Shown here: in pieces, positions 22,398 to 34,582 of the stretch
Position numbering within the stretch: position 1 is the first letter of the stretch
Layout: each line of letters begins with the position of its first letter
From: Tetrastigma voinierianum
Taxonomy: Eukaryota; Streptophyta; Magnoliopsida; Vitales; Vitaceae
Assembly (NCBI GenBank): GCA_016808115.1
Contig: JAEQBH010000723.1
Span: forward strand, 159,001 to 223,000
Direction of reading: 5' to 3'
Length of the DNA: 64,000 nucleotides
The notes under the pieces: model-generated
Database searches by the model: none
The model's input: the letters and a program-made list of their open reading frames with translations, nothing else
Told to the model about the DNA's origin: nothing
Made by a program: the position numbers and the translations under genes

Positions 22398-24892
22398 TGA
22401 CGAGCTTAAAGTCATCTATTTTCAGTCCATTTTTCGATTTCGATTTTTATATAAAAGACTGATGAGTATGCAAGAATATGGAATAAAATTTCACTAAACT
22501 CATTGCAAGGGCCAGGAATTCAAAGAAAGGCACTCAGCAAAGGAGCAAATGCGGCCGAGCAAGATCGAGCAGCACTGGTCAAGGAAGTCAGCAGCAGGCT
22601 GTGCCGCAAAAGGATTAAAGAATTTGATGTCGCGGAAGCTTTACGTAAATCAAATGCATATTCAGTTGCAACTACAAAGCTCCAAATAAGAAAATGAAGC
22701 CGCACTAAGACAAACGAGCTGGGCGTGAAAGAAACTCAAAGTCAAGCAAACAGAAATTGATGAAGAAGAAGACATAATGTCGCTACATCCTTCAGAGGTC
22801 GCGACATAATTAAACCCAGTACAGTGGATAATGAGGTCGCGACACCAACAAGAGGTCGCGACAGAAGATAAACAATGGATCGAATAAGTACGTCAGCGAC
22901 ATCCGATGTGGTCGACGATCAAGATCGAATCGGCAAATACGAAGATCGCCTTGGTAAGGAAACTAAGGTCATGACAACAGCAGCTAAAGAGAGATGGTCA
23001 CGACATCAACTACACGTGCAGCGAAGTCGCTTACATCATTCAATGATCGCGACAACAAATAAGGAAAAAGAAGGTCGATTAACACCGGTCACGCGACATC
23101 ACCAGAAGACTGTGAGGTCGCGACGCCATTAAACAGTCAGCGACAACGTATGTGGAAAAGAGGTCGCGACACCATCCGTAAGTCGCGATACCACTACAGA
23201 GATCGAGGTCGCGACCAACATTTGGGGCTTGTCGCGACATCAAATGCACACGCTGGGCGTCGCTGACGCCCTGTTGCCGCGACATCGCCACCACAAAGAC
23301 ACGCCGCGACTCAAACAAAGGCTCCGCGACATAATCAAGACAACCGGAGTCGCGACAAGAATCTATGTCGCGACATCAACAACCAACTAGCGCGAACTCA
23401 AGTACCCAAAAAGAGGTGCATCGAAATTGGGCCCAATTTCGTAACTCCTATAAATACACAAATGCCATCGAAGAAACGCAATGAGGCGACTAAAAGAGAG
23501 ATCTGGCGCCAAGGCCTCGTATTTTAATTTTCTTTTATTTTCTTAGTTTTTATTTTTAGATTAGTTTTTGTGATTTCATTCAAATTCGATCCGAACGCTA
23601 TCGTTAAAGTTTGCCGGTCACGTATCTACATTTCTTCAAATTATCGTCACTGGTTTGCCAATTCCGCATACCCTCGAATTCTGCTTCAGCTGTCGATTTA
23701 CGCGGGCTTCATTGATCAGCCAACGTATGGTGTAATCTAGTGATTTAGAAACCCAAATTTTCATTGAACGACGCTTATCGTCGAAATTATCTTTCCCGCG
23801 TAATTTTATTTAAAGGTCGATGAACTCCGGGCCATGGGTTACTGGCCGTCTTCATGTATTTTCGTTATCGATCCCAATGTCGTCTCATATCCGTGAATGG
23901 AATTGTCTCAAGCTCGATTTCCAGAGACCCTATGAGGAGACAGAGAAGGAATTTCGAGAGCATGAACACTGGGAAGGTACGTGAACCTAACAATGGTGAT
24001 CTAATGTGCTTCCGTAATTAAATCGATAAATCTCTTCTCACTTGGAGACGAACGAGGAGCATCAATTTAGGCACACCGAGAGTTCACTCGATTCGATTAG
24101 TAAATCCAACTCTGCAGCCAATGAGATCTAATCACAAAGGATGAGCTATTCTAATTCGGGAGGAAGAGGAACCAAAGATAAAGGTAGATTCAAGGCAATG
24201 ACTATATCTTAGAGCTCGTGACATAAATTATGTCGTGGGTATGAAGTATTGAAAAAGAAAATACTCAGTAACAAGGCAACCTGTGACAAAGTAGTTATCT
24301 AACACTCGTCTTCAGAGAACAAAGGAAGTTTAGATACCGACCGCGAGGTTCGAGAAATCCAACTACACTATTATATTCCCTTGGACTAGTTTTAAATCGT
24401 GGTTCAATAAGCAATGTGACGTTGCATTCTCGCCGAATTGATGTTTCACGTTAGCATTCTTTTAATGTATCTTGGCAGAACTCCGTCGCCTTTAATTTGT
24501 TATTTTGTATTTCCATATTCAATTCATTCATTATTAATTCAAATTTTCTTAGGTTTTATTATTTTAAGCTTTCAAAGCTGATTCCACTTGTCTATCAGAG
24601 TCCAAATAGTGTAGAGTTTCGAGTAGCTCAGGTATTTGATCGAGCACCTCGAGAGATCTCCTCGTGATCGATATCCGACTTAAATCCACTTACTACTGTC
24701 CGACCCGTGCACTCGCAGCATAATCTGATCTAAACCACTCAAGAAACAATTTACTCCCAATTGAAACAATCTTTTGAACTAATCAAATAGCCTAAGGCAT
24801 ACAAATAACAAGTTTTACGGCATCGTCGATAAGACAATAGTCTGGGCAATAATGTTATAAATTGCATGTCTTTTCGGGTCCTATTGCCAACA
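22398..24892 (+). repeat. E3 3' LTR
   Basis: Begins TGACGAGCTTAAAGTCATC and ends ...GCCAACA. It aligns throughout with 11395-13852. The GTCGCGAC array at 22785-23375 has many exact copies (22797, 22834, 22853, 23115, 23161, 23204, 23229, 23366 approximately). TATAAATA is at 23449-23456. The open frames at 22503-23318 fall in the array and are not genes. Confidence 0.88.
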
Positions 24893-26250
24893 CTACGCTC
24901 CTTCCTTCCTTTTCTTCGGGAGCTTCTTCGATGATGGGTTCTAATTAACCCTTCTTCCAATTCCCTTCCCATCATCCACTCTCTTAATTACACAACGTCA
25001 TGGAATAATGAATGAATCGTTTGTTTTCCGACTCCATTCATTCCATAAGCTCGTGGTTCATAAAAATTTCTGTGTGAACTCTTCTTTTTCTCTCATTCTC
25101 CCTTCTCTTCATTCTTTTTGTTTATTTTTCCTTTGTTCTCCCATCCTTTTATAGTGATTTGCGTCTCTTGGGAACTACAAGGCCATTTATTTTTTCTTAA
25201 AATTTCGATGAATGAATTGAATGAGGTCAATTCATGTTTTGCTATTTCCAACAGAGGTTTCGGGGAATTTGTGGAGAATATTGATCTGCTTTTTCGAATT
25301 ATTAAATTCGAATTATTCTCTCTTGAAATCGAAAGCGCACCTAACCACCCGCTTAATCAAGACATTGATTTATGTTTCGTATTAACAACTATTTATTTCA
25401 AAGATTCTCGAATGAGCGATGTAATCAAAGGTTTAAGTTAATTTAACCGACTAAATCGGGAGTGATTGTGGCTCAATTTATTTCACGTCATCGCATTTTT
25501 TAAGATTTTTAATTGATGATTTTATTTTTAAGGAATCCTACTTCAATGTCGTGACACCTAAAAATGAGGGGTTTAAAATTCACTTTTATCGATTTGGATT
25601 ATTCTAAATAACTTCAGATTTTTGTTGCGACCTGAAATGTGGTCACGACAGGGAATTTTTATGTCACAACTTTCTCTTTTCTTTCCTTCTTGCTTTATTT
25701 CAAATACCCCGACCTCGCCACTGCTTTGACTTCCTTTTCAGCTTGACTGCTTTCCACATCCAAAGATTCTCGGGTCAACTGGGATTGTCGCGAATTAAAA
25801 TTTTCTTCTCGTGTGTCTTCCTAAACTATCAAATTCACAGCAATTCTAATTTTATTCAAATTCAATCAAGACAACTACAACTCAATTCATCTTCTTCATG
25901 CAAATATTCAACAACCATCCACTATGCATCACATTCAAAATTTACACCAAAAAATAAATTCACAAACTTTCAATCATATCATCATCATCGTGAGACAAAA
26001 TTTAAATTAAATCAAAAGAGTATACTTCCTTTGGCTCTTACGATTGAAGTTTGATCAGATGCTCTCCTTTTGCAAAACTTTCATTTTATCGAAAAACTAA
26101 CAAAAATATTTACCTACTCTTCAATCGAATATGAATCAAATTTCATAAAGCTCGTAAATGTAAACACAAAACTATAACAAGAAAAATTTAAAACAAACTG
26201 ATGATCGCTTCCATAAAGTCGCTTCAATTTTTAGTCTTTAGCCGACTTTC
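24893..26250 (-). other. E2 3' UTR, proximal segment, with internal promoter-like module
   Basis: Reverse-strand counterpart of E3's 19440-20690: decayed GTCGCGAC-type motifs (25540-25680), TATAAAAG (25153-25146) and the hairpin (25050-24999). The segment ends at the E3 junction with 'gaagctcccgaagaaaagg', matching E3 near 20670-20690. Frames such as 25118-25441 and 25743-26054 lie on the opposite strand to E2 and are not supported as genes. Confidence 0.75.
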
Positions 26251-29050
26251 TCGCGCTATTGTTCGCTTTCTTCAATTTCCTTTATCTCGTAACTAAGGGT
26301 TAATACTCTTCCAATTGCTTTCTCCCTGTGCAAGGCTTTAATCTCTGACCATTCACTTCAACTCCTCATGATCGCCGGTTCTAAAGTGTCACGCCCCCAA
26401 ACTGTAAGCTCGCTGATACCACCGTATATGGTCCACTCCATTCGATTTGCTCGAAAGAGTCTTAGTCTGAGTTGAATAACAGACCTAATCTCCGCCTTGA
26501 ATTCCCTCCTCAAAATTGTTGATCATGCCATTTTTGTTTTATCTCAGACTTCGCACTATCATAAAGCCATTCCTCAACTCTTCCAATTCATTTAATCGCA
26601 AAGAGCCTCTCTTCTTTAGCAAATTTTGAAATCAAAAATTTAGCTTCGATGGCCCACATAAATTTATTCTAGCTCAAGAGGTAGTCGATAAGGTTTTCCA
26701 AAGACAAGCCCTCAGATGGGACATTCCAATGAGAGTTTTAAAAGCTGAGCCTGCATGCCCGCAGTGCATCAATGCCTTCAAAGACCAATTCTTATGTTAG
26801 AACTTACAAATTTTCCGTAATTTTCTTTATCTCCCGTTGGAAATTTCATCTCGTCTATCTGTTTCAGGATGATAAGCCAAGCTCATAATGTGTTTGATAC
26901 CATTCGCCCATGAGTTTGTTAAACACCTTATTTGCAAATGGCTCCCTCCATCACTGACATATTTCGTGTCCTGCAACTGAGAATATTTCTTTATAAAAAT
27001 CCCATTAACTCAGACACATCATTCTTTAGACAAGATGTCGCCTCAACCCATTTTGATACATAATCCAATAAATTTAGAGTATGTATATATTTGCAAATGA
27101 AATCGAAAAGGCCCCATAAAATCCATTCCCATACATCAAACAATTGCACTACTGTGATACTATAGGCATCTCATTTCTTTGCCGATGTTTCCCATTCTTC
27201 GCATTTATCACATAACTTCAAATCTATCCAAAATAAAATACCCTTAAAAATGCAGTCAAGAAATCCTCGACCGGTACCTCAAGGGTCGCTTTATCTCCCG
27301 CAAATGACCTCCATACGTGACACACATTCTTGTAAAACCATTTGTTCACCCTTCCGTACATCTCCTTATAATCGATCAGCCCTCTTTAAACAACAATGGA
27401 TCATCCTGCATGTAGCACTGCCGCCCCCAGCTTTTTCTCAGGGTAGTCGAATTTCAAGTGGCATAATTCCACAAGCTAAGAAGTTCACAATATCAACATA
27501 CCAAGGTGTTCGGAGCGATAAATTTCGGAATAACCGCTCATCCGGAAAATTTTCGCTATTTCTCTTCTTCTTCAGACAAGAGGTTTTCTACCTTGACAAG
27601 TGATCGCCATCACATTGTCACAACCCTTCGTTTTTATTTCTAAATCAAATTCCTGTAATAACAGCACTCCACCCGATCGCCTTTACTTTTCTTCTTTCTT
27701 TGCCATTAGATACTTAAGGTAATCAAGCTGCATGATCGCAGGCACAAATACGGGACCCCAAAATATATGGCCTAAAATTTTCACATGCAAACACTATCGC
27801 CAAAGATCTCCTTTTCAGTGAGAAGAGTAATTTTCCGAAGCCATTAAAGGCTTCACTGCATAAGATATGGCCTCAACACTTTTTTTCATTTTTCTCGTCC
27901 CAATACAGCCCTATCGCGAAAATCAATGGCATCACATGATTTCAAATTCTTTGCTCCAATATGGTTTCGCCATGATAGTGCTTCAATTACCGAATTTGAT
28001 TTCTTCAAACGTATTCGCAAGATTCATCAAAATAGGAACTTAGTATCTTTTTCAAAGAATTTCAGACAAGGGTTCAGCAATTTCAGAAAATCTCCGATAA
28101 ATCTTCAGAAAATCCAACATGTCCTAAGAAACTTCTAATTCCCTCGACCGTAAAGGTGGCATCAAATTTCTTATAATTGAAACTTTGGCTGGGTCTACCA
28201 AGTCCCGTCAGCAGAAATCATATGCCCCAAGACAATTCCTTCTATAACCATAAAATGACATTTTTCGCATCCAAAGCCGAGATTGTTGTCTCGCACTCAA
28301 GTAATCGCCCCCAAGTTACGCATTCTTTTCAAAACCGATCCACAGACATTTAAAATCATTCCATGAAGATCTCCATAATTCCTTCCGCTAAATCGTAAAA
28401 TATGTATTATCATGCATCTTCGAAGGTACCGTGAGCATTACACAAACCAAATTTAAGATTCTCCTAAAAGCAAAAGTACCAAATGGGCATGTAAAAGTGG
28501 TTTTCTCCCGATCTTCTGCAATAGCAATTTGGCTATATCCGTAGTATCCATTAAGAAAACAAAGCGTAGGGTGTCCCGTACAACCTATCCAAAGATTCGA
28601 TCAATGAAAGGCAGGAAAAGTGATCCTTTCGTCATAGTGATTCAATTTTCTGTAGTCAATACACACCCTCCATCCTCGTCATTACCTCAGAGGAATCATT
28701 CATTCTTTTCATTCCCGATCACAAAGGAATCCACCTTTCTTTGGGAACCACAATCGGGCTTTACCCAAGAACTATCTCGATATAGCTTATATAAAACCCG
28801 CATTTAACCATTTCAAAATTCTTTTCCGACAACTTCTTTCATCATCGGGTCTTAATTTTCGATACCAATGTAAGTTTTTGCATTATCATTCAAAGAATAT
28901 TTTCGCATGCAAACGGAGGGGCCGATACCCTTCGATCCCTAATCGACTCAAGAAATTGCTTCCTCAGATTTTCTCAAATTTCCAAAGAACTGCTTCAAAT
29001 CTTCGCCAATGCAAATGATATGATAACCGGTTTTCTTTTCGGTTCTAAAA
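26250..29050 (-). pseudogene. E2 pol: RT, RNase H, integrase (minus), broken
   Basis: Read from 29050 down. RT fragments at about 28800-28100 include the VVPKKGG segment near 28750 and the active-site area near 28360, where EIFM is followed by a one-base insertion splitting the two aspartates. RNase H falls at about 27900-27600. Integrase follows at about 27500-26300: the segment around GMDFMGPF near 27110, YVSKWVEA near 27030, then VSDGGSH near 26960, and HPETD..DEIS near 26860, so all three catalytic acids can be traced although in different frames. The C-terminal tail ends near 26300. Degraded overall, but domain order is complete. Confidence 0.75.
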
Positions 29051-29269
29051 CTCATATTTCAAATGATCGGGCAATTCTTTCAATGCGTTAACTTTCCGCA
29101 CTAATTTCCCGCCTACGAAGTCGGTCGCTTTCGGCCGCATACTTCATCTCGATCGCTTTCATTTATAATCGAGACTGCTTTCATAAACAAATTGGCTACA
29201 AGATTTCATAATCAAGACTCAAGATATCGAAAATTCATCTCTGACTTCATCGATACATCGTCAAGGATA

Positions 29270-29620
29270 CAATCGTAATTTAATTCAACATCGAAGGCTA
29301 TTGTTTCCTACAACATACAACTTTCACCTCTCTACATCGTGGATGTTCCAAACTCCTATTAATATTAAAGTGCATCGGCTTCATTTCCCACCCCTCGTCG
29401 CCCACCTTCGCATCTATCAAGGCACCAGTTGCTAAGAAAGGTCTTCCTAGCAACAAAGGAACTTGTGTATCTTCCTCCATCTGCATGATAACAAAATCCA
29501 CTCGGAAGATGAATTTCCCAACTCGACAAGTACGCTCTCAAGAATACCTTCTCGGGTTGCGCTATCGATCTATCACCATTTGCACGTAATACGCTGGGTA
29601 AGTTCCCCAAATTAAGTCTC
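29270..29620 (-). pseudogene. E2 aspartic protease, C-terminal part
   Basis: The frame 29501-29298 reads MDFVIMQMEEDTQVPLLLGR, then PFLATGALID, the flap/C-terminal region of plant Gypsy proteases. The adjacent frame (29610-29365) covers the IILE-type segment before it. The active-site Asp region upstream, about 29700-29850, is not legible to me. A frameshift lies between the two pieces. Confidence 0.8.
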
Positions 29621-30300
29621 TACACAACCGATAAAGGGCATCAAATTTATACTAGCTGTAATCACATAAAGCTTTCGACCATATTTCCGGAGTAGTGAAT
29701 GGTGAAACCGCCAGTGGTCCTTCATTTTTTAATCGTGAGCTACCGGATAAATCACATTTCAAGTAGCGCCGTTTACTATTCTCCCCGCCTATCTTCTCCT
29801 TTCGTCAAGATCTCCTTCAAAATTTTGCATAAATAGGCAATTGGTCGATCACCTCTCGCAAATGGGATATTGATTTCTATTTTCGAAAAATGCCCTGCAC
29901 TTAGAAAACCTGTTTCTTCTCTTTGCCTTCAAGTCTCGTGGAAATGGCACTCAACAAGGTGTATAAGTTGGTACTCCTTCCTTCTGTTTCTGCTCATTAC
30001 TTCCTTTCTTCTCGCCGTTGCTCAACTGCGGTGTTCTCTCTCTCCTTCCTTTCCAGCCCCTTCTCTTATTCCGCCTCGCCTCTTCTTTTCTTTCTTTCCT
30101 TCTATTGTCGTCAAATCCTTCCCACTCTTAACCGAATTTCCATGTAGTCTGGGACTCCTTTTCGAGTGTCACTAGGAATGTACCCTTGCTCTAATTTGGT
30201 ATATTCAGGCGCTGCTCTACTCAGGTTTCCAAATTTTCAACGAGGCACTCTCAGACATTCCTAAACACTGGCATCGACTTGAAAGCTTCCAAGTCGATAG
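29621..30300 (-). other. E2 gag-protease linker region
   Basis: Decayed coding sequence between the gag C-terminus and the protease, rich in Glu/Lys codons on the minus strand (seen as CT-rich runs on the plus strand, for example 29990-30120). No domain recognised. Plus-strand frames at 29870-30175 and 29923-30147 are antisense readings and are not called. Confidence 0.5.
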
Positions 30301-31460
30301 CTTATTCATGGAATTGCAATAAATTTCTCGTCATTCCCTATGAATCGGCAAAGATTTGTTCTTCAAATGGTCGAGTCCCCTTTAACTCATAGTCATTTTT
30401 TCTCGCCTTCACCTCCTTGATGTCGCCGAACCTTAGCTGGCTGCTGATATCCCGCTTTCGAGAATTTCGCCCATGCCGCCTTGTGAATGCCCCCACCATA
30501 TGAGAAATTCTCATGGTTCCTCGGTAGACCTGTACTGTGTGGGCAGTGTTAGGATTTGGCTTGAAATGGTGCAATTTCTTCGCTCATTCACGCATTTCAA
30601 CCTCTCAAGCATTCATAAGAATCTTCTTCTGTTGGTACATCAACACTTCTTCTCATTTGTTCTCTTTCCACTCCGCTTCCTATTTCATAAGCAAGGTGCA
30701 TTTTTCTCTCTTTGTCATTCATCCTATGCATATGGTATCTAACTTCGTTTCTCCACGGTCATCATTTTGTTTAGCTCCACGACCCTTTTCCTCTCATTGC
30801 TACCCCCTTGAAAACTCGCATGGAGCTTACATTGCATTCGCCGTGCCCTATCGATTCTAATTCTTCAAGACTTTTCATTCGAATACCCACAAAGATGAAG
30901 CATCAATAATACCCTTAGATGTATCATTCAAGGCATGATACACTATATCCATCTGGGTTTTTAAATCAATCATGCATAGGCACCTCTTCAAAGAATCTCA
31001 ATCTTTCCCAGTTACATATGTGCTCATCTTCCCTTGCTGAAATACTATCTCTCTTCTTCTCTCTGAGGTGAGAGATGGGGGAAAGAACCTGCCCAAGTAT
31101 GCCTCTATCAACTCTTCCCAAGTATCAACTGAACCATATGGTAACGATTCATACCATGTGGCTACTATATCTCTCAAAGAAAATGGGAAGAGATGCAACT
31201 TTATCACCTCTGGTCTCACACCATTCAGCTTCACTGTATTCCATCCCTGAAATCTACCTGTGTGCTCGTTTTCGTCTCTTGTGGGTGACTGAACTGATGC
31301 TGCCGCACCATCAGAATCAAGGTCGCCTTACTGGTTATTCGTGATCCACAAAGAAATGTCCCATTTCGCGTACTCTTCCGGGTCAATAGCCCAAACTCCA
31401 TCGTGGTCGGCACGGAGGCCTCTCTCGTCGCCGTCCTCCGGCTCCTCCGGTCCGGTCATG
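30300..31460 (-). pseudogene. E2 gag (capsid), broken
   Basis: The frame 31234-30998 holds the capsid core: LNGVRPEVIKLHLFPFSLRD, then WYESLPYGSVDTWEELIEAY and RFFPPSLTSERRREI. Downstream, about 30990-30880 matches the CPMHG...QMDIVYHA region also seen in E3. The C-terminal frame 30574-30338 starts HHFKPNPN, as in E3's FKPNPN. N-terminal fragments extend to about 31460. Stops and frameshifts break every piece. It is the same gag family as E3 (14190-15420). Confidence 0.85.
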
Positions 31461-31799
31461 TCTCCCTATCCGCTATAGCCGCGTTTCTACTCTTTAGCCT
31501 TCTTAAGCTTCCGAGTGTTCTTCCACTCAGTTGTCTCCACGTCGTGGAATCAGTCTAATCCTCGTTTCCTATGCATTAAATGATTTCTTGAAATCAAAAC
31601 ACACTCAGATTAATAGGATTAGTCAAACTAAACAAACATCTTCAACATGGCTTGTTAAAGATCAGTGGTTGATGTAGCCACTGCTTGAAAGGTCTTTTGT
31701 TCTTTTCTTTTATACGTCCAAATTAGTATTTCCCTATTTCGCGTAATATCGATCTATTTAATTCTTTCAATCCACTTAAATCCAAGCGCCATAAAAACT
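31461..31799 (-). other. E2 5' leader and PBS remnant
   Basis: On the minus strand the LTR ends ...GAAGACA at 31800; AGTTTTTA then TGGCGC (31791-31786) follow. Only the first six PBS bases survive. The leader then has the 'agtggctacatcaaccactg' segment near 31665-31685, as in E3. No gene seen. Confidence 0.7.
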
Positions 31800-34577
31800 T
31801 GTCTTCGCTTTTTCTATATAGACTAAAAACCCCTCAAATTAACATATTTACATGAGCCTTACACTTCTCAGAGATCCGCAAGTCATTTTCGATAAGTTTG
31901 CTTGATAAAAATAATTTCTTAATGTTCACGATTTAAAGATAAGGGTCAAGTCCATGACACCGCAAGTGCAATGTGTCATACAAGTAGTAAAATCGAATGT
32001 AAGTCCGTATCATTCCTACGTAGATCGGGTAAACGACCAAAGATCAACTACCCCAACTACTAAAATCTGCTACTCATTCGACTAAGAACTCATGCTGAAA
32101 GTTTCATCTAAACAACAAAAATTAAAATCCTATGCTATTGATTATCATTAAACTAAGCTAAAACAAAAATAAACAAATAAAAAAATAAATCAGATCTATA
32201 AGAATGGATCGAACTGGGCTTCCCGTGAGAAACGAAACTAATGTGCCGAAATACAATGAAACAACTAATTCCAGACTAAAGTTCATCGCTTCCGCTTATA
32301 TAATGGATCTGATTTTTGGGTCCACAAGATTTGACATTCGAATCGATTTCTCCATATTCACCTATGATATCCTTGCTTCTCTCAAGACAAGATCAAAACC
32401 GGGCCACCGTATTCCAAACTGGCCTTGCAAGATCCGGTATTTTTCTCTCAATACTTCATACCCATTTCCCCGTCGACATCGATCTTTTGCTTTTCCTTCT
32501 CGGGATTTTCGCAAAAACTTCTACCACTTAATCGGGTGGCTCAACCTCCAGATTCATGGGTTCGTCCCTTCCCTTGATTGATCTTTTTAAGCTAACATCA
32601 GGTTGGGGAACTTACCTTTGGGGACATAAGGTGAACTCTGATTATTTATATCGTTAAATACACCCTCCAACTTCACTATGAGCTTAATATTTATCAAATG
32701 GAATTCTCGAGCAGAATATTATCAATGTGGTAACGAATATATCAGAATATATCACTGTAAATCTCACACTGAAAAGGCTGCGGAGGACATCTTCGATATC
32801 AGTAAGATACATTCCCTCTATCGGTATTAGTACTACTATCGGGAACTTTACACCACAAACGACACCAAATAAGTAAATTCAAAACCCAAATTAGTTCTCC
32901 ATATTTTCAGAAAGACTGTAACTAAATGTAAATCAATCCAATGTAGTTTTTACTTCTGATTACCGCATCGCTAATTAAGAAATGGAGCACCATCACGTAC
33001 AACCACTGTAATTGTAATAAAACTGAGAAGAAATGAATTCCAGAAATTTGTCTAGATTTCATAAATTTTCGTGCAAGAATAATTAAGAAAATAAGAGAAA
33101 GAAGAAAATCCACTTACTCTCTCGCACAAATAAGATATTCAAATCCAAAAAAGAAATAAACTAAAAATAAAGAAGAGAAATAAAAATCTACTCTAAACTA
33201 TACACTGAGTTCCTCTCCTTTCCCCTTTTCTGGGTAGTGAAGATGGAAGCTACTTTACTTTTCTAAAACTGTCTATTTATACTGTCAAAAATAAATCAAA
33301 TAATCCCAAAAAAGCTCCGTGGAATTTAAAGAAGAAGCCCAAATTTCACTGGCCCTATTTCGCGACCAAATATGTCGCGACATGGATTTCTCTTTGATCA
33401 AGCCGTGATCGCCTGCGACCCTTTGTTTCAAGCAGCTTTTGCAACTGCTTTGATCAATGGTCGCATCGCTTGTACGCGACCTTCTTCGTCTGTTTCTCCA
33501 AAGTGTCGATGTCGCCACCTCGCTCATGTTGCAGCCAAGGTTATCGCTGCCTCTTCTCTTCTTCCACCTTCCGAAAGTCGCGACAACAGCTTTAGGCTGA
33601 GACCACTTTTCCGTTTCTTTGTATGATGATTTCATGTCAGGACTTTGATTTCGTCAAGGAACAGGTCGTGGTCTTCGCCTCATAGGTTTTACTTTATGTC
33701 GCGACCCCACGCTGATGCGTCGCGACTTCACGCCCATTCTCTTCCGTCGCAACCTCGCCTTTGTTGCAACCAAATCTCTCCTTCCCACCTTTAGTTTCTA
33801 GGTCGCGACCCCAAGGTATGTCACGATCTCATGTTGCTATTTTTCTGACAGATGAAGTCTCAATTGCTCAAAAGTAGTTATGACCTTTGATTTATTATGC
33901 TAATTTCTTCTTCAATGACCTAAACGAAAGTGGTCGCACATCGCTTTTGATCTCCTTGATTTGTAAATGGTCGTAACTCCGCTCGCGCTCGCCATTTAGG
34001 TTGCGAATTCTCCTTTCAACCTTCTTATTTTTGGTCGCAACTTAAATCTTCCCTCGCTTCGTCGCGACATGAAATGCAGCCTTCATTTAAAGCTTAGTCG
34101 CAACATCGTTCTTGCAAAGACATTCCTCGTGGCTTCAGACGATCCTTGTCGCGACCCTGAGTGATGCTCGCGCCCCCGCTGTATATTCACCGTGTCGCGA
34201 TGATGTCGTGACATGATTTCTTCTTTTGGATATTGCCTTTAGTCCCGACCACATTTCTTTTGTCGCAACTTCTTTCTTCAAGTAACGACTTCACCTGCAG
34301 GACTTCCATTTCTTCCTCAAGGCTTGAATTTGGTGATGTGGTGACTTGGGTAGTAGCAAACTAAGCTTCTGTCGCGACCCAGATTTTGATTCACGACTTC
34401 CATTACCCTATTGTAAGTTGGTTTTATTCTTATTTTCATGGCGATATTTTAGCTTTATTTGTATTTTCAAAATGAAATTTTAGTAAAATATCCACATTTT
34501 TGCAAACAAATCAACATTTATCTTGTAATATACTCAGAAAAATGGATTAAAAATCTAATGAGTTTTTGGACTCATCA
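31800..34577 (-). repeat. E2 5' LTR
   Basis: Direct partner of 6834-9603, 2.78 kb. TATAAATA on the minus strand at 33281-33274, with the GTCGCGAC array upstream at about 34375-33365. Exact octamers occur near 33375, 33577, 33698, 33716, 33803, 34062, 34148 and 34371, many more than in the 3' copy. The outside flank is GCTAT. Confidence 0.88.
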
Positions 34578-34582
34578 GCTAT

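Larger units (their letters stand above)
11395..24892 (+). mobile_element. E3: Gypsy family B retrotransposon, plus strand, inserted in E2
   Basis: Direct LTRs of about 2.46 kb (11395-13852) and 2.50 kb (22398-24892) enclose PBS, gag, protease, RT, RNase H, integrase and a 3-kb 3' UTR. The element interrupts E2's 3' UTR. The flanking pentamers are CTTCA (11390-11394) and CTACG (24893-24897), matching at three of five positions, so the target duplication is decayed or the ends are misplaced by a base or two. Its interior is closely related to E2, but its LTRs differ outside the first ~50 bp and the motif array. Confidence 0.9.
6834..34577 (-). mobile_element. E2: Gypsy family B retrotransposon, minus strand, split by E3
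   Basis: Two direct copies of a 2.77-kb LTR (6834-9603 and 31800-34577) bound the element. The flanking pentamers are identical: GCTAT at 6829-6833 and at 34578-34582. On the minus strand the order is 5' LTR, PBS remnant (TGGCGC, 31791 down to 31786), gag, protease, RT, RNase H, integrase, 3' UTR, polypurine tract (AGTTTGGGG next to 9604), 3' LTR. The 3' UTR is interrupted by E3 (11395-24892): sequence at 24893-26250 and at 9604-11394 matches consecutive parts of E3's own 3' UTR. All coding parts are broken. Confidence 0.9.

Noticed and set aside
22785..23375. GTCGCGAC array considered as a CRISPR-like or satellite repeat
   Set aside because: Spacing is irregular, the repeat is only 8 bp and it lies in a plant LTR; not a CRISPR array and not a tandem satellite.
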